Of a DNA stretch of 64,000 bases, positions 9,174 through 19,548 are shown piece after piece. Position 1 is the stretch's first letter, and every line of letters starts with the position of its first letter. Under the pieces are notes generated by a model. That model did not search any database. It saw nothing but the letters and a program-made list of their open reading frames with translations, and was not told the origin of the DNA. This stretch comes from Syngnathus acus (taxonomy: Eukaryota > Chordata > Actinopteri > Syngnathiformes > Syngnathidae), in assembly GCF_901709675.1 (NCBI RefSeq), contig NW_023590222.1, positions 162,540 to 226,539 of the forward strand, written 5' to 3'. The translations under genes and the position numbers were made by a program.

Positions 9174-9840
9174 CAGTGATATTTGAGAAGTGAAATGAAG
9201 TTTATTGGATTTGCAGACAGTGTGCAATCATTATTTCATCAAAAGTAGGCAGGTACATAAATTTGGGCACCCCAAGAGAAAAATGACAATATTTCAATAT
9301 CAATATTTAGTAGATCCTCCTTTTGCAGAAATAACAGCCTCTCGACCAGTGGTTCTTAACCTGGGTTCGGTCGAACCCTAGGGGTTCGGTGAGTCGGTTT
9401 CAGGGGTTCGGCAGAGCCTCCACTCCGGAGGTCCAAACACACCTGATTAATAAATTCGCATATCTGAACTGGTCTCGCAAAGGCAACAGCAGAAGTCACA
9501 CTGATTTGCTGGTATGTCATTTGTTGTGAATTCATGCATCGTGTTGGTTCTATTCTTTGAACAAGGTGATGTTTATGCACGGCTCATTTTGTGCACCAGT
9601 AAAAACATCTCTGTCTTCAATTTGAAAAAAATAAATATATATTCACAAAAGAGGGGTTCGGTGAATGGGCATATGAAACTGGTGGGGTTCAGTGCCTCCA
9701 ACAAGGTTAAGAATCACTGCTCTAGACACTTCCTATAGCTTCCAATGAGTGTGGATTCTGGTTGAAGGTATATTTCACCATTCTTCTTGACAAATCTGAA
9801 AGTCCCATAAACTTCATTTCACTTCTCAAATATCATTGTG
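9174..9840. mobile_element. Tc1-like non-autonomous element
   Basis: The left end CAGTGATATTTGAGAAGTG and the right end CACTTCTCAAATATCATTG are inverted repeats of about 30 bp. The interior contains the usual fish Tc1-family stretch (GTGCAATCATTATTTCATC and onward) but no transposase. It is split by the hAT element at 9347-9719. Copies: 20,511-21,168, 30,251-30,913, 37,873-38,535. Confidence 0.75.
9347..9719. mobile_element. Non-autonomous hAT nested in the Tc1-like element
   Basis: The termini are CAGTGGTTCTTAACCT and AGGTTAAGAATCACTG, flanked by 8-bp duplications CTCTCGAC/CTCTAGAC (one mismatch). Internal GGGGTTCGGTGA motifs are typical of this hAT group. Copies: 20,623-20,995, 30,374-30,743, 38,044-38,415. 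Confidence 0.85.
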
Positions 9841-9871
9841 TCTGTCCGTTATATGATATATTTTACTGATA

Positions 9872-10258
9872 TTGCCTCTGAACAGGCGAGCAAGTGCTCC
9901 TCCGGCCGTCATGACTACATTCTACCGTGGCACCATTGAGAGCATCCTCTCCAGTTGTATCGCTGTTTGGGGTGGTAGCTGCACTGAATACAACATGAAG
10001 GCCCTGCAGCGCATAGTGAACACAGCTGGTAAGATTATTGGTGCTTCACTCCCCTCCCTGAAGGACATTTACACCTCCCATCTCACCCGCAAGGCGACCG
10101 CGATCGTGAGTGATGTGAGTCACCCCGCTCACTCTGTGTTTGATCTTCTGCCCTCTGGGAAGAGGTACAGGAGCCTGCGCTTCCGCACCACCAGACTCAC
10201 CAACAGCTTCATACTCCAGGCTGTTATGATCCTGAACTCTCTCCCCCCTTCTGCGTAG
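9872..10258 (+). pseudogene. L2 ORF2 C-terminal fragment
   Basis: About 125 residues (TTFYRGTIESILSSCIAVWG, DVSHPAHSVFDLLPSGKRYR) align with the C-terminal 130 residues of the L2 ORF2 at 2-2389. The catalytic RT domain is missing, a normal result of 5' truncation. The frame is open to TAG at 10,256-10,258. The element has no protein function on its own. Confidence 0.85.
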
Positions 10259-10560
10259 CGTCCTGTACTTTTGCGGTATATTCTGACTGTCTGCTGTATG
10301 CACACTTGCTCCATTTTTGCTCCTCTTATTTATTATGTTATTTATTTATTTATTATTTATTCATCACTCTTATTTATTCATTGTTTGTGCCTTCTTGTTT
10401 TTATTTTTCGTGTTGTTTACTTGTATGTATATTGTGTACTATGTCTTGTCACCGTGGGATAGTGGGGAACTTTTTTCAGACAGTGTTTTACATGTATGGG
10501 GAATTTGCTTTGATAACGTGCTACACATAGACAAACAAAGATGATATAAATAAATTTGGA
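10259..10560 (+). mobile_element. L2 3' UTR
   Basis: T-rich sequence with (TTAT)n at 10,327-10,380, then the CACCGTGGGATAGTGGGG block shared with other L2 3' UTRs here. No hexamer tail is present; it fades into AT-rich DNA. Confidence 0.75.
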
Positions 10561-10798
10561 TGGGTTAATTTTCATTTTATCACAAAATTCAACTATGATT
10601 GAATAAAGGTCTAAACTTTAGACCTTACATGTCTAAGAAAAAAAGTCGTGGTGTTTAATATATCTTGCTTGGGTCATCTAAATCTTAGTAAGCAGCATAT
10701 GTGAGGATAATTAGATACTGATACAGTAGTAACAATTGGACAATTTAAAAGCAACCGTGATAAAGTTATATATTGAAAAGGATTACTCCAAACTCACC
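10561..10798. other. AT-rich interval
   Basis: No gene recognised. It includes a perfect inverted motif GGTCTAAACTTTAGACC at about 10,606-10,622. It is conserved in all four X copies. Confidence 0.5.
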
Positions 10799-11220
10799 TC
10801 ACTTTTTGGCAGACTTTTCATTACTTGGGCCACGAGATGTGAAGGTACAAGAGGTCACTTCTATGACTTCTGGCATCAGCCCATCTGAAATGATGATTTT
10901 TAAGTACAGAAAAAAATATGTTAAACTTATCTTATTAGGACAGCAAACACACGGATCAAGGGTACAGTTTCTAACAGCAAACTAAAGAGAAAAAAAAACT
11001 ATCTACACTTGTGCTCATAAGGAGTTATTTATTACAATAATGTCCTGTAGAACCAATCTTGTTGGAACCAAATTTGGATTTTGGTAAATACTAGACAGGA
11101 GCAGATATGAATGTAATGGACTATTTAAAAGTGGTGGAATTAAAAAATAAATAAATAAAAATCAATATTGAAAACGAGGTTAAACTGCAGTTTTACAAAC
11201 TCACCTTTCTTTTTGGCCAT
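10799..11220 (-). CDS. Candidate two-exon mini-gene (hypothetical)
   Basis: Exon 1 (11,220-11,205) reads ATGGCCAAAAAGAAAG, followed by donor GTGAGT. Exon 2 (10,884-10,799) follows an acceptor with a T-rich tract ending TTTCAG. Joined across the 320-bp intron the phase fits and gives MAKKKDGLMPEVIEV and on to SAKK-TGA, 33 residues. A second donor-like GTGAG overlaps the stop, so splicing could continue. The pattern is kept in all four copies (19,129-19,548; 28,869-29,289; 39,490-39,916), though two copies have one A fewer in exon 1. I recognise no family; it may be chance or an exon relic. Confidence 0.3.
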
Positions 11221-12943
11221 TTTCTTCCACTGAGACTTGAACTCAGGTCGCTGGGGTGAGAGTCCTAACCCTAGCCCTAGCTCTAACCTTAACCCTACCT
11301 CTTACCCTATTCCTAACCCTAACCCTAGCTCTAACCCTAGCTCTTACCCTATTCCTAACCCTAACCCTAGCTCTAACCCTAACTGTAACCCTAACCCTAA
11401 CTCTTACCCTAATCCTAACCCTAGCTCTAACCCTAGCTCTTACCCTATTCCTAACCCTAACCCTAGCTCTAACCCTAACTGTAACCCTAACCCTAACTCT
11501 TACCCTAATCCTAACCGTAACCCTAGCTCTTACCCTATTCCTAACCCTAACCCTAGCTCTAACCTTAAACCTAACCCTAACCCTAATCCTAGCTCTTACC
11601 CTAGCTCTAACCCCTCACCTTTCTTTTTGGCCATTTTTTTCCACTGAGACTTGAACTCAGGTCGCTGGGGTGAGAGTCCTAACCCTAGCCCTAGCTCTAA
11701 CCTTAACCCTACCTCTTACCCTATTCCTAACCCTAACCCTAGCTCTAACCCTAGCTCTTACCCTATTCCTAACCCTAACCCTAACTGTAACCCTAACCCT
11801 TACTCTTACCCTAATCCTAACCCTAGCTCTAACCCTAGCTCTTACCCTATTCCTAACCCTAACCCTAGCTCTAACCCTAACTGTAACCCTAATCCTAACC
11901 GTAACCCTAGCTCTTACCCTATTCCTAACCCTAACCCTAGCTCTAACCTTAAACCTAACCCTAACCCTAATCCTAGCTCTTACCCTAGCTCTAACCCCTC
12001 ACCTTTCTTTTTGGCCATTTCTTCCACTGAGACTTGAACTCAGGTCGCTGGGGTGAGAGTCCTAACCCTAGCCCTAGCTCTAACCTTAACCCTACCTCTT
12101 ACCCTATTCCTAACCCTAACCCTAGCTCTTACCCTATTCCTAACCCTAACCCTAGCTCTAACCCTAACTCTAACCCTAACTGTAAACCCAACCCTAACTC
12201 CTATTCCTAATCCTAACCCTAGCTCTTACCCTATTCCTAACCCTAACCCTAGCTCTAACCCTAACTGTAACCCTAACCCTAACTCTTACCCTAATCCTAA
12301 CCGTAACCCTAGCTCTTACCCTATTCCTAACCCTAACCCTAGCTCTAACCTTAAACCTAACCCTAGCTCTTACCCTAGCTCTAACCCCTCACCTTTCTTT
12401 TTGGCCATTTTTTTCCACTGAGACTTGAACTCAGGTCGCTGAGGTGAGAGTCCTAACCCTAGCCCTAGCTCTAACCTTAACCCTACCTCTTACCCTAACC
12501 CTACCTCTTACCCTACTCCTAACCCTAGCTCTAACCCTATTCCTACCTCAACCCTACCTCTTACCCTATTCCTAACCCTAGCCCTAGCTCTAACCCAACC
12601 CTAGCTCTTACCCTATTCCTAACCCTAACCCTAATCCTAGCTCTTACCCTAGCTCTTACCCCTCACCTTTCTTTTTGGCCATTTTTTTCCATTGAGACTT
12701 GAACTCAGGTCGCTGGGGTGAGAGTCCTAACCCTAGCTCTAACCTTAACCCTACCTCTTACCCTAACCCTAGCCCTAGCCTTAACCCTACCTCTTACCCT
12801 ACCTCTTACCCTATTCCTAACCCTAACCCTAACTCTAACCCTAGCCCTAGCTCTAACCACCCTAACTCTAGCATATGGTATATGGTTTTATGGGGGAGCA
12901 CACGAGCAACTCTGTTGCAAATTTTTCAAGGATAAGATATTTT
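11221..12943 (-). repeat. Telomere-like/tRNA-half composite array, copy 1
   Basis: The + strand is degenerate CCCTAA sequence built of variants CCCTAA, CCCTAGCT, CTTACCCTATTC. It is split into five blocks that start at 11,225, 11,639, 12,022, 12,413 and 12,687 (spacing 414, 383, 391, 274 bp). Each block begins with the reversed 3' half of the Gln-like tRNA (CCACTGAGACTTGAACTCAG, then GGGGTGAGAGTCC) and ends CCTCACCTTTCTTTTTGGCC. The long Asn/Pro/Ser and Leu/Thr frames are repeat artefacts. Confidence 0.9.
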
Positions 12944-13320
12944 TGGTCCCACTGGGATTTGAACTCAGGTCGCTGGGGTGAGAGTACAGAGCACTAACCA
13001 CTACACTACAGAAACCCACGCCATTACTTCATGGATGTTACCTATATGGTTTTATGGAGCAGCTCACAAGCAAATAGCATAGATAGGAATAGGTAATGTC
13101 AAATAGTTCAGGTTCCACTGAGACTTGAACTCAGGTCACTGGGGTGAGAGACCAGAGCACTAACCACTAGAGTATGGAACCCACACCATTAATCCATGGA
13201 AGTTACGTATATGGTTTATGGAGCAGCTCACAAGCCAGATATAGGAATAGTATAAATAGGAATAGGTAAATGCCAAAATAGTTGAGGTTCCACTGAGACT
13301 TGAACGCAGGGCGCTGGGGT
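12944..13320 (-). repeat. Gln-like tRNA array, copy 1 (cut by gap)
   Basis: Minus-strand units lie at 12,944-13,015, 13,110-13,181 and 13,285-13,320 (cut by Ns). All carry the GGGGTGAGAG anticodon-arm sequence, i.e. a CTC anticodon on the minus strand. Spacers contain CATATGGTTTTATGGAGCAG, as in the other arrays. Confidence 0.85.
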
Positions 13321-13820
13321 NNNNNNNNNNNNNNNNNNNNNNNNNNNNNNNNNNNNNNNNNNNNNNNNNNNNNNNNNNNNNNNNNNNNNNNNNNNNNNNN
13401 NNNNNNNNNNNNNNNNNNNNNNNNNNNNNNNNNNNNNNNNNNNNNNNNNNNNNNNNNNNNNNNNNNNNNNNNNNNNNNNNNNNNNNNNNNNNNNNNNNNN
13501 NNNNNNNNNNNNNNNNNNNNNNNNNNNNNNNNNNNNNNNNNNNNNNNNNNNNNNNNNNNNNNNNNNNNNNNNNNNNNNNNNNNNNNNNNNNNNNNNNNNN
13601 NNNNNNNNNNNNNNNNNNNNNNNNNNNNNNNNNNNNNNNNNNNNNNNNNNNNNNNNNNNNNNNNNNNNNNNNNNNNNNNNNNNNNNNNNNNNNNNNNNNN
13701 NNNNNNNNNNNNNNNNNNNNNNNNNNNNNNNNNNNNNNNNNNNNNNNNNNNNNNNNNNNNNNNNNNNNNNNNNNNNNNNNNNNNNNNNNNNNNNNNNNNN
13801 NNNNNNNNNNNNNNNNNNNN
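13321..13820. other. Assembly gap, exactly 500 N
   Basis: A fixed-size run of N joins a forward tRNA array to a forward LINE fragment. In copy 4 the array is followed by the LINE in the opposite orientation, so the gap probably hides an inversion centre of unknown true length. Confidence 0.95.
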
Positions 13821-15451
13821 CAGCTGAGGTCCTAAAGGAAGGTGGAGTAGAGCTCCAGCGCCACCTCCATTCCTTCTTTCTGAAGGTCTGGGAAAAAGAA
13901 GTACTCCCCTCGGAGCACAGGGATGCTCTGATAGTGACCATTTTCAAGAAAGGGGACAAAGCGGATTGCGGAAACTATAGGGGCATCTCGCTCCTTTCAA
14001 CAGTTGGCAAAGTACTTGCTCGTGTTCTTGCCAATCGCCTACTGCCACTGTCTGAGGAAGTTCTCCCAGAATCGCAGTGCGGTTTTCGCCCATCTAGAGG
14101 CACTGCAGACATGATTTTTACAGCACGCCAACTCTAGGAATAATGCCGTGAGCATAAACAGCCTTTGTTCATGGCTTTCATAGACCTGACAAAATCCTTC
14201 TGAAGTATGGTTGCCCGGATAAATACGTCAGAATACTGCGTTTATTACATGACGGAATGACAGCCACAGTGCTCAACAACAGCTCCTTGACTGAGCCTTT
14301 CACTGTAGAGACAGGGGTCAAACAGGGATGCATCATTGCACCCACCCTGTTCTCTGTGTTCATTGCCGCCATACTCCACCTCATCAACGAAGAACTACCA
14401 CACGGAATCCCAATTTGGTACAGAACTGATGGCAGGCTCTTCAACCTTAACAGGTTCAAAGCCAAAACCAAGATCAGAACCACCACGGTCGTGGAGCTTC
14501 AGTATGCAGACGATAATGCCATTGCAGCACACTCTGCAGAAGACCTCCAGGGCATCCTGAACTCCTTCGCTAAGGCATACAGAGCCCTGGGTCTGACCGT
14601 GAACATCAAGAAGACCCAGGTGCTACATCAACCCCCACCCAACCAGCCATCTACTCCGCCCATCAAATGTGGACAACACTGCACTTGAATATGTTCACCA
14701 CTTCCCCTACCTCGGCTGCCTTCTCTCCTCCAAAGCGGACATTGACTCTGAGGTCAACCATCGCCTGAGCTGTGCCAGTGGAGCGTATGCCAGACTGCGG
14801 AAAAGAGTCTTTAAAGACAGAGACCTCCGGGTTGACAACCTCCTGGTTTACAAAGCTGTGGTTTCCCCACCTTACTTTATGGGGCAGAATCATGGACAAC
14901 CTACAGCAGGCAACTAAGAGCTCTTGAACAACACCACCAGAGAACCTTGAGGAAAATACTCAGGATCAAATGGGAGGACAGACGCACAAACATCAGCGTT
15001 TCTGGAGGAAGCCAGGATACCGAGCATCACCACCTTAATAATGCAGCACCAACTCCGATGGACAGGACATCTCATCCGCATGGCTGACACCCGCCTCCCC
15101 AAACAGATGTTATACTCCCAGCTGGAGAGAGGTCCGCGAGCCCCGGGCGGGCAAAAGAAACGTTTTAAGGACAACCTCAAGACCAGTCTCAAGAAATTCC
15201 AAATAACATCTCAGGACTGGGAGCGCATCGCCTTGAACAGGAACTGCTGGAGGGTAGCGGTGCAAGAAGGGGCAGCACATCATGAAAAGGAACTCCGCCG
15301 TGTCCCAGAAACCAAACAACAACTCCGTAAGGAAAGACAAAAACAGGCTCCAGCACGACCACAACCCACCACCACTTTCCCCTGCCCACACTGCACAAAA
15401 ATATGTGGATCCCGGATCGGCCTCTACGCCCACCTGCGGACCCACAAGTAG
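13821..15451 (+). pseudogene. RTE-like LINE ORF2 remnant (RT to zinc finger)
   Basis: It begins at AEVLKEGGVELQRHL and includes NYRGISLLSTVGKVLARVLA, QCGFRPSRGTADMIFTARQL then TAG. A deletion after FIDLTK removes the motif A region. GVKQGCIIAPTLF, LQYADDNAIAAH (catalytic motif C) and the terminal C2H2 finger follow, ending TAG at 15,449-15,451. Further frameshifts, near 14,670 and 15,000, are absent from the copy at 43.4 kb. Clade placement as RTE-like rests on the EN/RT signatures of the longer copy. Confidence 0.85.
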
Positions 15452-15502
15452 ACGACCCTGAGAAGAAGACAGTCATACTCGTCCCGAGTGTCCGCCGATG
15501 AT

Positions 15503-15525
15503 GGTGTGTGTGTGTGGTGTGTGTG

Positions 15526-15573
<48 letters not shown>

Positions 15574-15655
15574 TGAGAGAGAGCGAGAAAGAGTGCGAGA
15601 GAGAGAGAGAGAGAGAGCAAGAGAGAGCGCGAGAGAGAGCGAGAGCGAGAGAGAA
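15503..15655. repeat. (GT)n-(GA)n compound microsatellite
   Basis: Same compound array as at 4596-4735, directly after the LINE stop. Confidence 0.95.
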
Positions 15656-15659
15656 CGCT

Positions 15660-16144
15660 CAACCGTAGCGTGCCGCCGACCGCCCAACTGCACCGCGCTG
15701 GTCGCATTATTGTGACAGAGCCGTCGCTGAAATCTAGAAAATATTTTTAAAGTTCTGATGTACTTTCTAAAATTTAAGTGGATCTCAGTGCGCAGGGAGC
15801 TTAATTTGGTGCGGTCGGGCAACCGCAGCGCGCCGGGCGCTCACTGTCGCATTGCTTAAAGAGCGCCTTTGTGTTTTAGGATGGCTTTACTGCTCCCACT
15901 TGCTTTCTTTGGAGGCATGATTAGGGGTTAATACAATCCTCAAAGTAACGAAATTACAATAACGAACGGAGTCAGTCGGCATCCGGGCCGCGCGCGGTCG
16001 GGTTTTCTCGGGTCCTTTCGGCTCATCTTGCGAGGTTCAACCTCCGAATTTTGTTGGACAACCGAAGCAAAAAAATCTCGAATTTCTTTGTTCGAATTCC
16101 GATTTGTTCGAGAACCGGGACGTTCGAAAACCGAGGTTTGACTG
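15660..16144 (-). mobile_element. Tigger/pogo-like remnant
   Basis: Homologous to 4740-5224, again ending AACCGAGGTTTGACTGTA and followed by an A-rich tract at 16,270-16,296. Confidence 0.7.
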
Positions 16145-16350
16145 TACTCCCAGACTTCCCTGCCACTTGGCGCTGTACAGAAAGCCAATTATGGGACTAA
16201 TTGGAATAGCTGGTCTCTGGACACTGGAAAAACTGGTTTCAGATGCCCAGCAATTGACACATTAGCAATTAAAAAAAAAAGAAAAAAAAAAAAAGAATTC
16301 AAAACTTCTGGCTCCCACACCAGCATATCCTGCCATGGTCTGGACCTTGT

Positions 16351-16422
16351 GGTTCCATAGTGTAATGGTTAGCACACTGGACTCTGAATCCACTGATCCG
16401 AGTTCAAGTCTCAGTGGAACCT
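16351..16422 (+). tRNA. tRNA-Gln (CTG)
   Basis: This is the same gene as at 5440 with one base changed (CACTGATCC for CACTGGTCC). The acceptor stem is complete and the anticodon loop is CTCTGAA. It is the first unit of the array that follows and its only CTG member. Confidence 0.8.
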
Positions 16423-16505
16423 CAACCTTTTTTGCATTTACCTATTCCTATCTATACTGCTTGTGAGCTGCTCTATAAAACCATATACGTAACTTCCATG
16501 GCATG

Positions 16506-17568
16506 AGTTCCATAGTGTAGTGGTAAGTGCTCTGGACTCTCACCCCAGCGACCCGAGTTCAAGTCTCAGTGGAACCTCAACTGTTTTGGCATTTGCCTAT
16601 TCCTACATATATGCTTGTGAGCTGCTCCATAAAACCATATACAAACTTCCATGAAACAATGGTGTGGTTTCCACTGTAGTGGTTAGTCTGTACTCTCACC
16701 CCAGCGACCTGAGTTCAAGTCTCAGTGGAACCTCAACTATTTTGGCATTTACCTATTCCTATCTATACTGGCTTGTGAGCTGCTCCATAAAACCATATAC
16801 GTAACTTCCATGAAATAATGTCGTGCGTTCCATAGTGTAGTGGTTAGTGCTCTGGATTCCCACCCCAGTGACCGGAGTTCAAGTCTCAGTGGAACATCAA
16901 CTATTTTGGCATTTACCTATTCCTATGTATATACTATTTGCTTGTGAGGGATAAAACCATATACGTAACTTCCATGACGTAATGCCGTGGGTTCCATACT
17001 GTAGTGGTTTGTGCTGTGGACTCTCACCCCAGCGACTTGAGTTCAAGTCTCAGTGGAACCTCAACTATTTTGGCATTTACCTATTCCCATGTATGCTATT
17101 TGCTTGTGAGCTGCTCTATAAAACCATATAGGTAACTTCCATGGATTAATAGTGTGGGTTCCATACTGTAGTGGTTAGTACTCTAGACTCTCACCCAGCG
17201 CCCTGCGTTCAAGTCTCAGTGGAACCTCAACTATTTTGGCATTTACCTATTCCTATTTATACTATTCCTATAGCTGGCTTGTGAGCTGCTCCATAAAACC
17301 ATATACGTAACTTCCATGGAATATTGGTGTGCGTTCCATAGTGTAGTGGTTAATGCTCTGGTCTCTCACCCCAGTGACCTGAGTTCAAGTCTCAGTGGAA
17401 CCTGAACTATTTTGACATTTACCTATTCCTATCTATGCTATTTGCTTGTGAGCTGCTCCATAAAACCATATAGGTAACATCCATGAGTAATGGGTGGGTT
17501 CTGTAGTGTAGTGGTTAGTGCTCTGTACTCTCACCCCAGCGACCTGAGTTCAAATCCCAGTGGGACCA
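16506..17568 (+). repeat. Tandem array of seven Gln-like tRNAs with non-Gln anticodons
   Basis: Units start at 16,506, 16,666, 16,826, 16,990, 17,157, 17,332 and 17,497 (period 160-175 bp). Each has a body of about 72 nt: GTTCCATA start, D-arm GTAGTGGTTAG, T-arm GAGTTCAAGTCTC, end GTGGAACCT. The anticodon loop reads CTCTCAC (anticodon CTC) in all except the 16,826 unit, which reads TTCCCAC (CCC). The stem CTGGA/CCCAG has an A-C pair next to the loop. The last unit ends CCCAGTGGGACC. Spacers share ATTTACCTATTCC and CCATAAAACCATATACGTAA. Some units lack bases in the D-arm (16,666). Functional status is unknown. Confidence 0.85.
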
Positions 17569-17629
17569 AAATATCTTATCCTTGAAAAATTTGCAACAGA
17601 GTTGCTCGTGTGCTCCCCCATAAAACCAT

Positions 17630-19128
17630 ATACCATATGCTAGAGTTAGGGTGGTTAGGGTAAGGGTTAGGGTTAGAGCTAGGGTTAGGGTTAGGAATAG
17701 GGTTAGGAAAGGGTAAGGGTAGGGTAAGGTTTAGAGCTAGGGCTAGGGTTAGGACTCTCACCCCAGCGACCTGAGTTCAAGTCTCAATGGAAAAAAATGG
17801 CCAAAAAGAAAGGTGAGGGGTTAGGAATAGGGTAAGAGGTAGGGTTAGGAATAGGGTAAGAGGTAGGGTTAGGAATAGGGTAAGAGGTAGGGTTAGGGTT
17901 AGAGCTAGGGCTAGGGTTAGGGTAAGAGGTAGGGTTAAGGCTAGGGCTAGGGTTAGGGTAAGAGGTAGGGTTAAGGTTAGAGCTAGGGCTAGGGTTAGGA
18001 CTCTCACCCCAGCGACCTGAGTTCAAGTCTCAATGGAAAAAAAAAAATGGCCAAAAAGAAAGGTGAGGGGTAGAGATAGGGTAAGGATTAGGGTTAGGGT
18101 TAGGAATAGGTAAGAGCTAGGGGAGGTTGGGTTAGAGCTAGGGTTAGAGCTAGGGCTAGGGTTAGGAATAGGGTAAGAGGTAGGGTTGAGGTAGGAATAG
18201 GGTTAGAGGTAGGGTTAGGGTAAGAGGTAGGGTTAAGGTTAGAGCTAGGGCTAGGGTTAGGACTCTCACCCCAGCGACCTGAGTTCAAGTCTCAGTGGAA
18301 AAAAATGGCCAAAAAGAAAGGTGAGGGGTTAGAGCTAGGGTAAGAGCTAGGATTAGGGTTAGGGTTAGGTTTAAGGTTAGAGCTAGGGTTAGGGTTAGGA
18401 ATAGGGTAAGAGCTAGGGTTACGGTTAGGATTAGGGTAAGAGTTAGGGTTAGGGTTACAGTTAGGGTTAGAGCTAGGGTTAGGGTTAGGAATAGGGTAAG
18501 AGCTAGGGTTAGAGCTAGGGTTAGGATTAGGGTAAGAGTTAGGGTTAGGGTTACAGTTAGGGTTAGAGCTAGGGTTAGGGTTAGGAATAGGGTAAGAGCT
18601 AGGGTTAGAGCTAGGGTTAGGGTTAGGAATAGGGTAAGAGGTAGGGTTAAGGTTAGAGCTAGGGCTAGGGTTAGGACTCTCACCCCAGCGACCTGAGTTC
18701 AAGTCTCAGTGGAAAGAAATGGCCAAAAAGAAAGGTGAGGGGTTAGAGCTAGGGTAAGAGCTAGGATTAGGGTTAGGGTTAGGTTTAAGGTTAGAGCTAG
18801 GGTTAGGGTTAGGAATAGGGTAAAGCTAGGGTTACGGTTAGGATTAGGGTAAGAGTTAGGGTTAGGGTTACAGTTAGGGTTAGAGCTAGGGTTAGGGTTA
18901 GGAATAGGGTAAGAGCTAGGTTAGAGCTAGGGTTAGGATTAGGGTAAGAGTTAGGGTTAGGGTTACAGTTAGGGTTAGAGCTAGGGTTAGGGTTAGGAAT
19001 AGGGTAAGAGCTAGGGTTAGAGCTAGGGTTAGGGTTAGGAATAGGGTAAGAGGTAGGGTTAAGGTTAGAGCTAGGGCTAGGGTAGGACTCTCACCCCAGC
19101 GACCTGAGTTCAATCTCAGTGGAAGAAA
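17630..19128 (+). repeat. Telomere-like/tRNA-half composite array, copy 2
   Basis: Here the + strand carries the TTAGGG-like sense. Blocks are separated near 17,775, 18,020, 18,280, 18,695 and 19,105 by GGACTCTCACCCCAGCGACC plus TGAGTTCAAGTCTCA and ATGGCCAAAAAGAAAG-GTGAG. It mirrors copy 1. Confidence 0.9.
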
Positions 19129-19548
19129 ATGGCCAAAAGAAAGGTGAGTTTGTAAAACTGCAGTTTAACTCGTTTTCAATATTGATTTTTATTTATTTAT
19201 TTTTTAATTCCACCACTTTTAAATAGTCCATTACATTCATATCTGCTCCTGTCTAGTATTTACCAAAATCCAAATTTGGTTCCAACAAGATTGGTTCTAC
19301 AGGACATTATTGTAATAAATAACTCCTTATGAGCACAAGTGTAGATAGTTTTTTTTTCTCTTTAGTTTGCTGTTAGAAACTGTACCCTTGATCCGTGTGT
19401 TTGCTGTCCTAATAAGATAAGTTTAACATATTTTTTTCTGTACTTAAAAATCATAATTTCAGATGGGCTGATGCCAGAAGTCATAGAAGTGACCTCTTGT
19501 ACCTTCACATCTCGTGGCCCAAGTAATGAAAAGTCTGCCAAAAAGTGA
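19129..19548 (+). CDS. Candidate two-exon mini-gene, copy 2
   Basis: Exon 1 is 19,129-19,143 (ATGGCCAAAAGAAAG, one A fewer than copy 1, which changes the phase), exon 2 is 19,463-19,548. The missing A makes this copy out of frame unless it is an assembly error. See 10,799-11,220 for the description. Confidence 0.25.

Larger units (their letters stand above)
6258..13320 (+). repeat. Segmental duplicate X, copy 1 (forward)
   Basis: The order is SGNH/RT LINE remnant, L2 3' UTR, hAT end, tRNA-Pro pair, Tc1-like MITE with hAT, L2 RT end, mini-gene candidate, telomere-like array and tRNA array. Reverse copies are at 16,351-22,692 and 25,679-33,820, and a forward copy at 34,140-42,780. The unit is cut at the right by the assembly gap. 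Confidence 0.85.

Noticed and set aside
10773-10985. 70-codon plus-strand frame MKRITPNSPHFLADF
   Set aside because: It is antisense to the better-supported minus-strand exon candidate and is preserved only because the whole segment was duplicated recently.
11221-12943. CRISPR array or true telomere end
   Set aside because: Spacers are not unique and repeats are degenerate telomere-like hexamers. They lie inside the scaffold in both orientations, so this is interstitial satellite DNA and not a CRISPR or a chromosome end.
11237-12981. Long open frames rich in Asn/Pro/Ser or Leu/Thr across the CCCTAA-like arrays (also 17.7-19.1, 27.1-28.9, 39.9-41.5 kb)
   Set aside because: The repeat units are largely multiples of six bases without stop codons in these frames; all phases stay open and the peptides are simple repeats. 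No protein gene is supported.
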